DNA of 14,456 nucleotides from Cyanothece sp. UBA12306 (lineage in GTDB: Bacteria; Cyanobacteriota; Cyanobacteriia; Cyanobacteriales; Microcystaceae): the NCBI GenBank assembly GCA_003448685.1, contig DLXW01000033.1:1-14456 (forward strand). Reading direction: 5' to 3'. The translations under genes were made by a program, and so were the position numbers. A model generated the notes under the pieces. It worked only from the letters and a program-made list of their open reading frames with translations, was not told the origin of the DNA and ran no database searches. Below are positions 1-7,233 of the stretch, piece after piece. Each line of letters starts with the position of its first letter. Within the stretch, counting starts at the first letter, position 1.

Positions 1-234
1 GAAGTTCTTTTAGTGGGGGCTAAACTGTGCGATCGCCTTGATTGGCGACAGGTTGCTCTCCAAAAAGCTGCCAACGTGGTGGTTCGAGCAAAACAGGCTG
101 GAGGATATCAACTGTTCGCAAATTTGCCAAATTCTGTTTTTAATCCTGGCTTCTTCCAAGGATTGTCGGGAATTGGCTATGAACTCCTACGTCTGTCCCA
201 TGATGATCTCCCGTCAGTTTTGCTCTGGAATTAA
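1..234 (+). CDS. lanM: LanM-type class II lanthipeptide synthetase, C-terminal fragment (5' end outside window)
   Basis: This is an open frame from base 1 to a TAA at 232-234, giving 77 residues with no stop back to the edge. The tail reads FFQGLSGIGYELLRL, then LPSVLLWN. This is the typical ending of the LanC-like cyclase domain of LanM enzymes (roughly GLFxGLAGIGYxLLRL...PSVL). LanM proteins dehydrate Ser/Thr in a precursor peptide with an N-terminal domain, then form lanthionine rings with a zinc-dependent C-terminal cyclase domain. In the family the zinc motif CHG lies about 80 residues before the end, so the visible part probably starts just after it; zinc binding therefore cannot be checked here. 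No start codon belongs inside the window; the GTG at 13 is internal. A HIP1 octamer (29-36) lies inside the gene, which argues against very recent foreign arrival. No precursor peptide gene is visible downstream. The family call is fairly secure; activity and product are unknown. Confidence 0.8.
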   Translation, partial: EVLLVGAKLCDRLDWRQVALQKAANVVVRAKQAGGYQLFANLPNSVFNPGFFQGLSGIGYELLRLSHDDLPSVLLWN

Positions 235-305
235 CTCTACTAAAATCAAACGATCCCTAGAAGTAAGAAGGAGGAAGTACCCAAGTCAGAAGTTGTTTTT
301 AGTGA

Positions 306-335
306 TCGCTCTTTCCGAGGGTGACGGAAGAGCGA
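306..335 (+). terminator. Hairpin downstream of lanM, possible terminator
   Basis: The left arm 306-317 (TCGCTCTTTCCG) pairs with the right arm 325-335 (CGGAAGAGCGA). This gives 11 base pairs with one bulged T, around a 7-nt loop. There is no clean T-run after it, so it may be a weak terminator or an RNA-processing/stability element. It lies about 70 nt after the lanM stop. Confidence 0.4.
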
Positions 336-457
336 TAAGTCCTTAATTCAGTAAAGAGATATAAAGTTTTATTAAAAAAGATTGACTTTGAGGACTTAAA
401 ACCTTTAGTTAATTTAAAAATTATTTAAGATTAAGTTATCTACTTACTATCTAGATT

Positions 458-485
458 TTGAGAACTTTTACCGTTTAAATATTAA
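458..485 (+). promoter_or_regulatory. Possible sigma70-type promoter for the pentapeptide-repeat gene
   Basis: TTGAGA (458-463) and TATTAA (480-485) are separated by 16 nt. Each matches four or five of six consensus bases. Transcription would begin near 492 and leave a leader of about 57 nt. The region is AT-rich, so a chance match is possible. Confidence 0.3.
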
Positions 486-548
486 TCTTGTGCGTCAATT
501 GTAAGTAGAGATCAAAGAGAATAATAACTTTATTAAGAGGACAAAGTG

Positions 549-1079
549 ATGAAAGCGAGACAATTATTCACTCACTACCTTCAAAATCAACGGGATTTTT
601 CCCAAGAAAAGCTGCATGAAGCTAACTTAGAAGGACTAAATTTACAAAGAATCAATCTAACTCGTGCCGATCTTAGCGGTGCTAATTTAAAACAAACAGA
701 CTTAAGTGGAAGCTGTTTAGCTCAAGCCAATTTAACTGATGCTGACCTTAGTCATGCCAATCTAGTCGGTGCTAATTTAACCGAAATTAACCTTATTGGT
801 GCTGATTTAACTGGGGCCAACTTGATGGGAGTTGACTTAACCAAAGCTGACTTAAGGTGTGCTAATTTGCATAATGCTAATCTATCACGGGCTAACCTCC
901 AAGAAATCAACCTAGATGGGGCTGATTTGAGTGGTGCCAACCTTTGCGGTGCGACCATTGCTGGTACTGATTTAACCGTTGCTGACACCATGGGAGCTTA
1001 CTTAGAAGACGCTGAACAATGTGAATTAGTAGAATCTATTTCCGTAACATCAGCTAATTGGATCAGTTGGTCAGGCTAA
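549..1079 (+). CDS. Pentapeptide-repeat protein
   Basis: A 176-residue protein built almost entirely of A(D/N)Lxx repeats. After a 21-residue N-terminal cap, residues 22-156 can be divided into 27 consecutive pentads (from LHEAN, LEGLN, LQRIN to LEDAE) with no insertion. A 20-residue tail (156-176) follows. Such repeats fold into a right-handed quadrilateral beta helix, here nearly seven coils. No signal peptide or membrane segment is seen, so it is probably cytoplasmic. Start choice: ATG at 549 has GAGG at 537-540 with 8-nt spacing; a GTG at 546 is in frame but closer to the site. Cyanobacteria carry many such proteins and most have no known role; a few bacterial members mimic DNA and protect gyrase. 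The position after lanM invites an immunity idea, but the sequence does not show this. The gene is convergent with pepA, with a 6-nt gap. Confidence 0.93.
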   Translation: MKARQLFTHYLQNQRDFSQEKLHEANLEGLNLQRINLTRADLSGANLKQTDLSGSCLAQANLTDADLSHANLVGANLTEINLIGADLTGANLMGVDLTKADLRCANLHNANLSRANLQEINLDGADLSGANLCGATIAGTDLTVADTMGAYLEDAEQCELVESISVTSANWISWSG

Positions 1080-1085
1080 TAACTC

Positions 1086-2573
1086 CTAAACCCCTGATGA
1101 GAAACTCAAAACCCAATTAACCAGAGTTCGTACCGGAAAACCCGTACCCCCGGCATTATTGAGTCCATTTTCCTTATCAGTCCAGACTGGACCGGCAATG
1201 TCTAGATGAGCCCAGGGAGTCTCCTTAATAAACTGTTTGAGGAATAAAGCGGCAGTAATTGATCCCCCTGGGCGAGGTCCAGTATTTTTGAGATCGGCAA
1301 TGGGAGACTTAAGTCCTTCGAAATACTTCTCTTCTAGGGGCATTTGCCAGAATTTTTCCCCTGCTTGGTCAGCTGCTTCCTTAATTTGAGTAGCTAGGGT
1401 TTCATCTGCACTCCACAAACCCGAAATATTTTCTCCTAAAGCGATAATACAAGCTCCTGTTAAGGTGGCCAAATCAACGATCGCATCTACTTCTAATTTT
1501 TCAGCAAAGACTAAGGCATCTGCGAGGGTTAACCGCCCTTCTGCATCGGTGTTATTAATCTCGATAGTTTTGCCATTAGAAGCCGTTAAAATATCCCCAG
1601 GGTGCATAGCATGACCACTGATCATGTTTTCTGTGGCAGCACAAACAAAATGGACTTCTACATTAGGTTTTAACTGGCCTATCACTTTAGCTGCCCCTAG
1701 GGTAGCTGCGCCACCTCCCATATCCATTTTCATCATTTCAATGCTGCCACCAGCGACTTTCAGATTGAGTCCTCCAGAGTCAAAGGTTAAACTTTTACCA
1801 ACAATAGCCAATTTTTTCTGGGGAGTTGCTGAAGGTTGATAGGTTAAATGGATGAATTTCGGCGGTAAGTCCGAGGCTTTTGCTACCCCCAAAAACGCTC
1901 CCATGCCTAATTTTTCGCAGTCTTCTTGCTCCAAAATTTCTAGAGTTAATCCATAATTATTAGCGATTTCTTGGGCAGTTTCGGCGAAGGTAACAGGAGT
2001 GATCATATTGGCTGGACTATTGACCAATTCCCTGGCTAAAATAACCCCAGAACAAATAGTCTGAGTTTGACTAACAGCTTCGGTTGCCTCTCCACAACCC
2101 AAAATTTCCACAGTTTCGAGCTTCAGGGGATTTTCATCAGGTTCGGACTTATAACGATGATCTTGATGAAGGGCAAGAATGATTCCTTCGGCGATCGCTG
2201 CTGCGGTTTTGGCTCCATCGTTATCCACTAGAGGAAGACTAAGAGCAAGGTTTTTCAGTTTTTCTTGTTTAGCAAGGCGGGCGATCGCTGCTGCTCCTTC
2301 CCTGACTCCATTTAACTTGAGATCTTCGGCTTTTCCTAATCCAACTAAAATTATTTTACGGATTGGGCTATTACCACCCAAACGAGTAATAGCTTTACTG
2401 CCGGATTTTCCGGTAAATTCCGTCTCTAAAATTAAGTCCTTAAGAGTTCCTGTTAGTTTCTCATCTAATTGACTTAATTCTCCTTTTATTTCCGTTCCTT
2501 CTTCAAAAAAGCCTAAGGCTAAAGCCTCTCCTGTCCAGTCCAATAATGAGGTATTTATGCCACGGATGTCCAT
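1086..2573 (-). CDS. pepA: Leucyl aminopeptidase (M17 family cytosol aminopeptidase)
   Basis: A 495-residue M17 metallopeptidase that removes N-terminal residues from peptides in the cytoplasm, usually as a two-metal hexamer. The N-terminal macro-like domain occupies about residues 1-170. The catalytic domain carries the family signature [10 protein letters not shown] at 341-350. By alignment to the E. coli enzyme the metal ligands are K260, D265, D284, D343 and E345; K272 and R347 are the catalytic pair. All are present, so it should be active. Length is normal for the family. The start is ATG at 2573, giving [13 protein letters not shown], which fits cyanobacterial homologues; no clear ribosome binding site precedes it, which is common in cyanobacteria. 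Two HIP1 octamers lie inside (2192-2199 and 2281-2288). The stop is TAG at 1086-1088, six bases from the stop of the convergent pentapeptide-repeat gene, with no terminator between. Confidence 0.97.
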   Translation of the reverse strand: MDIRGINTSLLDWTGEALALGFFEEGTEIKGELSQLDEKLTGTLKDLILETEFTGKSGSKAITRLGGNSPIRKIILVGLGKAEDLKLNGVREGAAAIARLAKQEKLKNLALSLPLVDNDGAKTAAAIAEGIILALHQDHRYKSEPDENPLKLETVEILGCGEATEAVSQTQTICSGVILARELVNSPANMITPVTFAETAQEIANNYGLTLEILEQEDCEKLGMGAFLGVAKASDLPPKFIHLTYQPSATPQKKLAIVGKSLTFDSGGLNLKVAGGSIEMMKMDMGGGAATLGAAKVIGQLKPNVEVHFVCAATENMISGHAMHPGDILTASNGKTIEINNTDAEGRLTLADALVFAEKLEVDAIVDLATLTGACIIALGENISGLWSADETLATQIKEAADQAGEKFWQMPLEEKYFEGLKSPIADLKNTGPRPGGSITAALFLKQFIKETPWAHLDIAGPVWTDKENGLNNAGGTGFPVRTLVNWVLSFSSGV

Positions 2574-2779
2574 AATTTTCGTTAATATAGCTGTTCCCTC
2601 TGTAATTTTACCCCTTTCGGGTCAAGTTAATCCTTATTTTCTGTAATGAAACAAAAAAGATAATTTATTAATTTTTGTTAAAAATAATTGCAAAAAGTTT
2701 CGGCTTCTGGCTTGATGAATATTAAGGGATAAAGAAAAAAAGTATTTTTTTTACTGTAATTTTTGGGAGATTGCTAAAA

Positions 2780-3214
2780 ATGTTAAAAGGTTTGTTAGGT
2801 AACTTATTTGGTGGCAAAAAAGAAGAATTTTTCTTAGAATTAGATGAATCAAAAGCGGTTCAATCTGCTCCTTCTGCTGAAGCTAAAAAATCTGAACCTG
2901 AGCCGGAGGTTGTGCCAGCTGCTACTTCAGAAGTAGCTACAGAAACTACTACAGAAGTAGCTCCTCAAGCTCAAAAAACTAAGAAAACATCGGTCAAAAA
3001 AGCAGCTAAAAAAACAACCAAAAAAGAAACTGTCACTCCTGCCACAGTAGCTGCTGAAATGACCAATGGAAAAGTAGCTAAAAAAGAAGAGCCAAAAGAA
3101 GTAGAATTTGCCACTAAATATTTCATTGTTCCTACAGGTAGTCGTCGTCGTCCTGGTCCTAGTTTAAATTCATTCAAAACTATGGCCCGTGAGGTTCAAG
3201 GTTCTCGCTTTTAA
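2780..3214 (+). CDS. Lys/Ala-rich cyanobacterial protein of unknown function
   Basis: 144 residues in three parts. Residues 1-23 (starting MLKGLLGNLFGGKKEEFF) form a short hydrophobic/basic head. Residues 24-106 are low complexity: Glu/Ala/Thr/Pro-rich, then a histone-H1-like basic run (KKTSVKKAAKKTTKKE, 68-83). Residues 107-144 form a compact C-terminal block with KYFIVPTGSRRRPGPSLNSF, which looks like the conserved part; from memory, similar tails with RRRPGPSL occur in small cyanobacterial proteins. The middle should be disordered and could bind nucleic acid, membrane or a partner, but no function is known to me. Start choice: ATG at 2780 has GGGAG at 2765-2769 with about 10-nt spacing; an in-frame TTG at 2771 would add only three residues and lies too close to the site. 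A hairpin terminator follows at 3232-3271. Probably a single-gene unit. Confidence 0.85.
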   Translation: MLKGLLGNLFGGKKEEFFLELDESKAVQSAPSAEAKKSEPEPEVVPAATSEVATETTTEVAPQAQKTKKTSVKKAAKKTTKKETVTPATVAAEMTNGKVAKKEEPKEVEFATKYFIVPTGSRRRPGPSLNSFKTMAREVQGSRF

Positions 3215-3231
3215 AAGTAAATAATAATTAA

Positions 3232-3271
3232 AATAATCCCCCGTTATAGCTAAGCTGAACGGGGGATTATT
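3232..3271 (+). terminator. Strong hairpin, probable bidirectional terminator
   Basis: Two perfect 14-nt arms, AATAATCCCCCGTT (3232-3245) and AACGGGGGATTATT (3258-3271), enclose a 12-nt loop. The G/C core is flanked by A/T on both sides, so it could act on both strands. It starts 18 nt after the 2780-3214 gene and lies between convergent genes, so it can end that transcript and the ccsA transcript coming from the other side. Confidence 0.85.
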
Positions 3272-3324
3272 GCTATATAATAATATCTCTAATTTATTGT
3301 TAGATTCTATAGCAGTAAGTATTT

Positions 3325-3368
3325 TGGTTAGGATATTTATCTACTCCCTACTCTATGTGTCCTAACCA
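3325..3368 (-). terminator. Second inverted repeat downstream of ccsA
   Basis: The 9-nt arms TGGTTAGGA (3325-3333) and TCCTAACCA (3360-3368) are separated by 26 nt. The pair lies 40 nt past the ccsA stop. The long loop and missing T-run make it a weak terminator candidate; it could instead shape the 3' end of the ccsA RNA. Confidence 0.35.
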
Positions 3369-3408
3369 TTGTTTGTAATGCGATATGTTTACGATACCTG
3401 AGTTAGAT

Positions 3409-4434
3409 TTAAAAAAACCACCCATAGGAATGTAAACCTTTACCCAATAAATTTACCCCTAAATAACAGACCCAAACTACAACAAAACCAGCAGCTGCTA
3501 AAATAGCGGGTTTACGTCCTTGCCAACCGCGAGTAATACGAGCATGGAGATAGGATGCAAAGACTAACCAGGTAATCAAAGCCCAAGTTTCTTTAGGATC
3601 CCAACTCCAGTAAGAACCCCAAGCTTCATTAGCCCAAACTGCTCCAGCAATGATCCCAATAGTTAAAAGGGGAAAACCTAAGCCAATAATACGGTAACTA
3701 ATATTATCGAGAGTATCAGCCAGATTCAAACGTTGAGGAGAAAGGTTAGGAAAATCAGTAACCGTAGTTTGAGGATTAATTCGCTCAAGAACAGCCGTTC
3801 CTCCGTTACCATTATGATCAACCATGGCCATCACCGGAACATTATTATTATTGTTTGTCTGTGATAGTTCTAAGCGTTCTAATTTACTACGATAACCTCC
3901 TGTTCCCACAGAACTGCCCCGTAATTCTACATTTTGGCCCCGAGTAACAATTAAAAAGGCGATCGCCAAGACTGAACCTACCATTAAAGTGGCATAACTC
4001 AACATCATCACGCTGACGTGCATCATCAACCAGTTAGACTTGAGTGCAGGAACCAGGGGGGCTGAGGTTTGCATATCTGCTGGCAAAGACAAAGCAGCAA
4101 AAGCAGTAATTCCCATGGCTACAGGGGTTGTAACCACTCCGACTAGAACACTACGGCTCATTTTTTCGGCGATCAAGTGAACTGTGGTAATTCCCCAAGC
4201 TAGAAAAAATAAAGATTCGTAAAGATTACTTAAAGGAAAATATCCTCCCTCTAACCAACGAGAACCCAATAAAGTGGCGATCGCAAGATTGGCAATGGCT
4301 ACACCAGCCGTTCCCAAGGTAGGTAAGATAGAAATTCCTGGAAATGCTGCACTTGACCAATAAATGAGCATAGTGAGCAATAATATTAAAAAGGAACTGT
4401 TGTCAAGAAAATTCTCTAAGGTGATTAAATTCAT
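3409..4434 (-). CDS. ccsA: Cytochrome c biogenesis protein CcsA (haem-handling, system II)
   Basis: A 341-residue multi-pass membrane protein of the CcsA/Ycf5/ResC family (some databases name the group CcsB). With its partner Ccs1/ResB it moves haem across the thylakoid or plasma membrane and attaches it to apocytochromes c such as cytochrome f and c6. The tryptophan-rich WWD haem-binding motif is at about 267-289 (core [13 protein letters not shown]). Likely haem-ligand or conserved histidines are H139, H297 and H335. Hydrophobic segments lie near residues 14-34, 40-57, 72-90, 96-115, 137-163, 248-268, 283-297 and 309-330. A polar loop (about 165-235) holds a run of five Asn (194-198), which looks like a lineage-specific insert. 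The start is ATG at 4434. Two TTGACA sequences on the minus strand (plus-strand TGTCAA at 4481-4486 and 4524-4529) lie upstream, but neither has a good -10. Two HIP1 sites lie inside. Confidence 0.96.
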   Translation of the reverse strand: MNLITLENFLDNSSFLILLLTMLIYWSSAAFPGISILPTLGTAGVAIANLAIATLLGSRWLEGGYFPLSNLYESLFFLAWGITTVHLIAEKMSRSVLVGVVTTPVAMGITAFAALSLPADMQTSAPLVPALKSNWLMMHVSVMMLSYATLMVGSVLAIAFLIVTRGQNVELRGSSVGTGGYRSKLERLELSQTNNNNNVPVMAMVDHNGNGGTAVLERINPQTTVTDFPNLSPQRLNLADTLDNISYRIIGLGFPLLTIGIIAGAVWANEAWGSYWSWDPKETWALITWLVFASYLHARITRGWQGRKPAILAAAGFVVVWVCYLGVNLLGKGLHSYGWFF

Positions 4435-4658
4435 ATTCTGAGGCTATATCTTCAGGTTTTTAGGATAAAAAGCAATGGTTTGTCAAGTTTAGGGTATAAC
4501 TTCCTAATGAAGCCAAAGTTAATGTCAACGGGGTTTTAGGGTTAATCTAGGTCATAATAGATAGTCCTCCTATTTTTAATTTTCCCAGATCCGTATCTCA
4601 ATCTTAATTTTTTTAATAAAAATTGATTATCAATTATCCCTCATCCATTATCTATTTT

Positions 4659-6098
4659 ATGAGTTTTTTCGAAAAATTAACCCAAGCTATCACGAATTAT
4701 CAAACTTTATTGGTAGTAGGACTTGATCCTAATCCAGAAATGATAGCTCAATCTGAGATTAACCATTCATCTTTGGATTTTTTACAAGAAACCTATTCAA
4801 AATTGCTCAAATCCATTATTACTCAGACAACAGGATTAGTTTGTGCATATAAACCTACCCTAGGATTTTATCAAGCATTGGGCGCACCAGGAATAGAATT
4901 ATTATCTGAAATCATTAAGGCTATTCCGTCAGATATTCCCATTATTTTAGACGCTAAACACGGAGATATTAACACCAGTACAATTATTGCTCAAGTAATT
5001 TTTGAACAGTGGGGAATAGATGCTGTTACGGTTACTCCTTATACTGGTCATGATCATGTAGCTCCTTTTTTAGTTTATCCCAATAAAGGAGTTTTTATTC
5101 TATGTCATTCATCTAATCCAGGGGCTATTGCTTTACAGGAATATCCTACCCCGGAAACTCCTTTTTATTTGCAAGTTGTTAAAGAAGCAAAAATGTGGGG
5201 TGCTATACAACAAGTATTATTAGAAGTGGGAACAACTAATGTAAATGTGATCAAAAAAATTCGCTCAGTTGCCCCCGAAAGATTTATTTTAATGCGCAGT
5301 ATTTGGTCACAAAAAGATCAACTACAATCAATTTTAACAGCAGGTTTAAATAGTAACGGTGATGGTTTATTGATCCCTATTCCTCAAGATTTCTTCAAGG
5401 AAGATAATTTAACAGAACAGGTAAAAATCCTTAAACAAGAAATTAATGAGACTCGTAATCAGATTATGACTCAGGAGAATAGCTGTCAACTTTGGACTCC
5501 TGATGTATGTTTATTTGATACTCATCCCTATCAAGATTTAATTTTACAATTGTATGATATTGGTTGTCTACTATTTGGAGAATATATCCAAGCATCAGGC
5601 GCAACATTTTCTTATTATGTTGATTTACGACAAATTATTTCTAATCCCCAAATTTTTCACCAAGTTTTAAGAGCATATGCCGATATTCTTGAGGAATTAC
5701 AATTTGATCGTATTGCGGGTATTCCTTATGGTTCTTTACCAACAGCTACGGGATTATCTTTGATGTTACATAGTCCTATGATTTATCCTCGCAAAGAAGT
5801 TAAGGCACATGGAACTCGTCGCTTAATTGAAGGCGAGTTTAACCCAGGAGAAAAAGTGGTGGTTATTGATGATATTTTGATTACCGGTAAAAGTGTTATG
5901 GAAGGGTCTAAAAAGTTACAGTCTTCTGGGTTAATTGTTGAAGATATTGTGGTTTTCATTGACCATGAAGAAAATGTAAAAGATAAGCTAGAAAGTAACG
6001 GTTATAAAGCTTATTCTGTACTAAAAATTTCGGAAATTACAGAAACTCTATATGCAGCAGGACGGATTAATCAACAACAATATCAGCGTTTATCTTAA
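4659..6098 (+). CDS. pyrFE: PyrF-PyrE fusion: orotidine-5'-phosphate decarboxylase-like domain plus orotate phosphoribosyltransferase
   Basis: A 479-residue fusion for the last two steps of UMP synthesis, in the order decarboxylase then phosphoribosyltransferase, opposite to animal UMP synthase. Residues 1-250 form a group-2 OMP decarboxylase fold: VVGLDPNPEM (19-28), AYKPTLGFYQ (63-72) and the catalytic DAKHGD (98-103, family D-x-K-x-x-D). Residues about 285-479 form the transferase: KAHGTRRLIEGEF (382-394) resembles the catalytic loop, and VVVIDDILITGKS (400-412) is the PRPP-binding motif. The later decarboxylase motifs look changed: where relatives have PGIGAQGG and a phosphate-binding Ser-Arg, this has MRSIWSQKD (212-220) and LLIPIPQDF (237-245). 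The transferase should work; the decarboxylase may not. Start choice: ATG 4659 begins MSFFEKL, the family start; the TTG at 4623 adds a non-conserved leader. No strong ribosome site is seen. The gene is divergent from ccsA. Confidence 0.93.
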   Translation: MSFFEKLTQAITNYQTLLVVGLDPNPEMIAQSEINHSSLDFLQETYSKLLKSIITQTTGLVCAYKPTLGFYQALGAPGIELLSEIIKAIPSDIPIILDAKHGDINTSTIIAQVIFEQWGIDAVTVTPYTGHDHVAPFLVYPNKGVFILCHSSNPGAIALQEYPTPETPFYLQVVKEAKMWGAIQQVLLEVGTTNVNVIKKIRSVAPERFILMRSIWSQKDQLQSILTAGLNSNGDGLLIPIPQDFFKEDNLTEQVKILKQEINETRNQIMTQENSCQLWTPDVCLFDTHPYQDLILQLYDIGCLLFGEYIQASGATFSYYVDLRQIISNPQIFHQVLRAYADILEELQFDRIAGIPYGSLPTATGLSLMLHSPMIYPRKEVKAHGTRRLIEGEFNPGEKVVVIDDILITGKSVMEGSKKLQSSGLIVEDIVVFIDHEENVKDKLESNGYKAYSVLKISEITETLYAAGRINQQQYQRLS

Positions 6099-6109
6099 TT
6101 TTAAGATAA
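6090..6109 (+). terminator. AT-rich perfect palindrome across the pyrFE stop codon
   Basis: TTATCTTAATTTTAAGATAA is a perfect 20-nt palindrome that includes the stop codon TAA (6096-6098). As RNA it could form a 9-bp stem with a tiny loop, but it is all A/T except two pairs. It may be a weak terminator or RNA end-stabiliser. A second small stem (TCTCG 6131-6135 with CGAGA 6146-6150) follows. Confidence 0.3.
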
Positions 6110-6188
6110 GACGAAATTAAAAGAAGAATCTCTCGATTCAGTCAACGAGAATGTTAATATAGATAAATTGCTGGGAAAATTAATAACT

Positions 6189-6617
6189 ATGAAGAGAAAA
6201 TCTAACTTATTGCTGTTAGGTTTAGGATTTAGTCTGAGCTTAATGGTTATGGGGTGTACTCCTCCCTCTGATGCTGACCAATTCGCCGATTATCAGCTTT
6301 TAAATCTAGATCAGATCCAAGGAGAGTTAAGGGGAGATAATCCCGAAGCTATGACATTAGAACTATTTGGAATCAAAGGAGAGGTGGAAGGAAACTTTAG
6401 TCAAGACATCAAAGTCCTCTCGAACCAAGGTTTTAACAAGATTGTCATGCTAACCCAAATGAACCTACCTGACGACTCAATTAGAGGAATGCGATACTTA
6501 CTTGAGTTTGAATTTTCTCAATCAGAAGGTAAATGGCTTTTAAGTCAAGTAGGTCGTCAACAGTCCTGCTCTAGAAGTGAGAATTCAACTGACTGGACAA
6601 CTGAGTCTTGTCTTTGA
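6189..6617 (+). CDS. Putative lipoprotein of unknown function
   Basis: 142 residues. The N-terminus MKRKSNLLLL and the hydrophobic stretch to VMGC form a lipoprotein signal: basic start, hydrophobic core, and lipobox V-M-G-C with the lipidated cysteine at position 23. The mature part is about 120 residues, acidic (TPPSDADQFADY after the Cys), with a mix of predicted strands and helices and two more Cys near the C-terminus (QSCSRS and ESCL). These could form a disulfide outside the cytoplasm. I do not recognise a family. The start is ATG at 6189; the in-frame TTG at 6168 would put seven extra residues before the signal and is unlikely. There is no strong ribosome binding site. It lies 90 nt after pyrFE on the same strand, so co-transcription is possible, but nothing links the functions. 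Confidence 0.8.
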   Translation: MKRKSNLLLLGLGFSLSLMVMGCTPPSDADQFADYQLLNLDQIQGELRGDNPEAMTLELFGIKGEVEGNFSQDIKVLSNQGFNKIVMLTQMNLPDDSIRGMRYLLEFEFSQSEGKWLLSQVGRQQSCSRSENSTDWTTESCL

Positions 6618-6762
6618 CATACTGAATTTATCCCATCGGTGAAGTGTATTTACCGTTACACCAGCTAATTCGGCAAATTCATGTAGATTCTCCAAGAGTC
6701 ACCATCTTGGATTTGTGGCTCAAAGAGTCCACTTCAATGTGATTCCTGAACAAGATTATTTT

Positions 6763-6790
6763 TTGTGAAAGTTTCCGGAATGGTTATAAA
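6763..6790 (+). promoter_or_regulatory. Possible sigma70-type promoter for the small membrane protein gene
   Basis: TTGTGA (6763-6768) and TATAAA (6785-6790) are separated by 16 nt. Transcription would begin near 6797, leaving a leader of about 47 nt. A closer TATTAT at 6827-6832 would leave almost no leader. The match is moderate and unproven. Confidence 0.3.
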
Positions 6791-6843
6791 TTGGTGATGA
6801 AGAAATTTATGTATGTGACACAGAGCTATTATAGATAAGGATA

Positions 6844-7116
6844 ATGTTTAATTCAAAAAAATATAACTGCTTCTACGATTCTACTCATGGTTGGTTCTCC
6901 TCGAACTGTCCCACTGAATTTATGCTTTTAATGAATCTAGAAACGTCAGATCCTATTAAATCCCACAAAATTCCCAAAAATCAACTATTTTATTGGTTTT
7001 GTATCTTAAATACAATTATCTTAGTCCTGTTTTTAATTCTTCAAACAAAAGTAGAAGTTAACCAAATCAATCCTACACCACTAAGAGAACAAAACTGGCC
7101 AATATTTGTCTACTAA
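6844..7116 (+). CDS. Small single-helix membrane protein, hypothetical
   Basis: 90 residues. Residues 1-45 are polar and contain two cysteines (C9, C22) and several aromatics. One strong hydrophobic segment follows at about 48-67 (FYWFCILNTIILVLFLIL), then a short polar tail ending PIFVY. No family is recognised. The start at ATG 6844 is preceded by TAAGGA (6836-6841), which is very close (2-3 nt); a later ATG at 6922 or 6931 would keep the membrane segment and drop the odd Cys-rich head, so the true N-terminus is open. The frame is intact and the helix is well formed, which favours a real gene, but short length and lack of known relatives keep confidence moderate. Confidence 0.5.
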   Translation: MFNSKKYNCFYDSTHGWFSSNCPTEFMLLMNLETSDPIKSHKIPKNQLFYWFCILNTIILVLFLILQTKVEVNQINPTPLREQNWPIFVY

Positions 7117-7168
7117 GAGTTTAAACAACAAGAGAAATAGATCAACTAAAATCGAAAGGGAAAAACTT

Positions 7169-7198
7169 TTGTCTTGCCTGAGTTAATCTAAGTTTAAT
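7169..7198 (+). promoter_or_regulatory. Possible sigma70-type promoter for the methyltransferase gene
   Basis: TTGTCT (7169-7174) and TTTAAT (7193-7198) are separated by 18 nt. The -10 matches five of six consensus bases. The predicted start near 7205 leaves about 29 nt before the TTG start codon at 7234, enough for the AGGA at 7221-7224. Confidence 0.35.
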
Positions 7199-7233
7199 AG
7201 GTTTATTCAAACATAATAATAGGATTAAAAATT

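Larger units (their letters stand above)
235..548. other. Intergenic region between lanM and the pentapeptide-repeat gene
   Basis: About 314 nt without a convincing gene. It holds one hairpin (306-335) that could end the lanM transcript, a very AT-rich stretch (about 350-530), a weak sigma70-like promoter (458-485), and a ribosome binding site AAGAGG at 535-540. The frame open across 38-346 is antiparallel in character to nothing known, overlaps lanM in another frame and looks accidental. I see no lanthipeptide precursor with a double-glycine leader. Confidence 0.6.

Noticed and set aside
38..346. 102-codon plus-strand frame overlapping the lanM end
   Set aside because: It overlaps the well-supported LanM tail in another frame, shows no family features and ends inside the hairpin region; judged a chance frame.
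752..991. 79-codon minus-strand frame inside the pentapeptide-repeat gene
   Set aside because: It is the mirror image of the 15-nt repeat, which keeps the opposite strand free of stops; no start signal.
2179..2472. 97-codon plus-strand frame inside pepA
   Set aside because: It lies fully opposite a complete M17 peptidase with all active-site residues; composition is Leu/Ser/Pro-rich shadow type.
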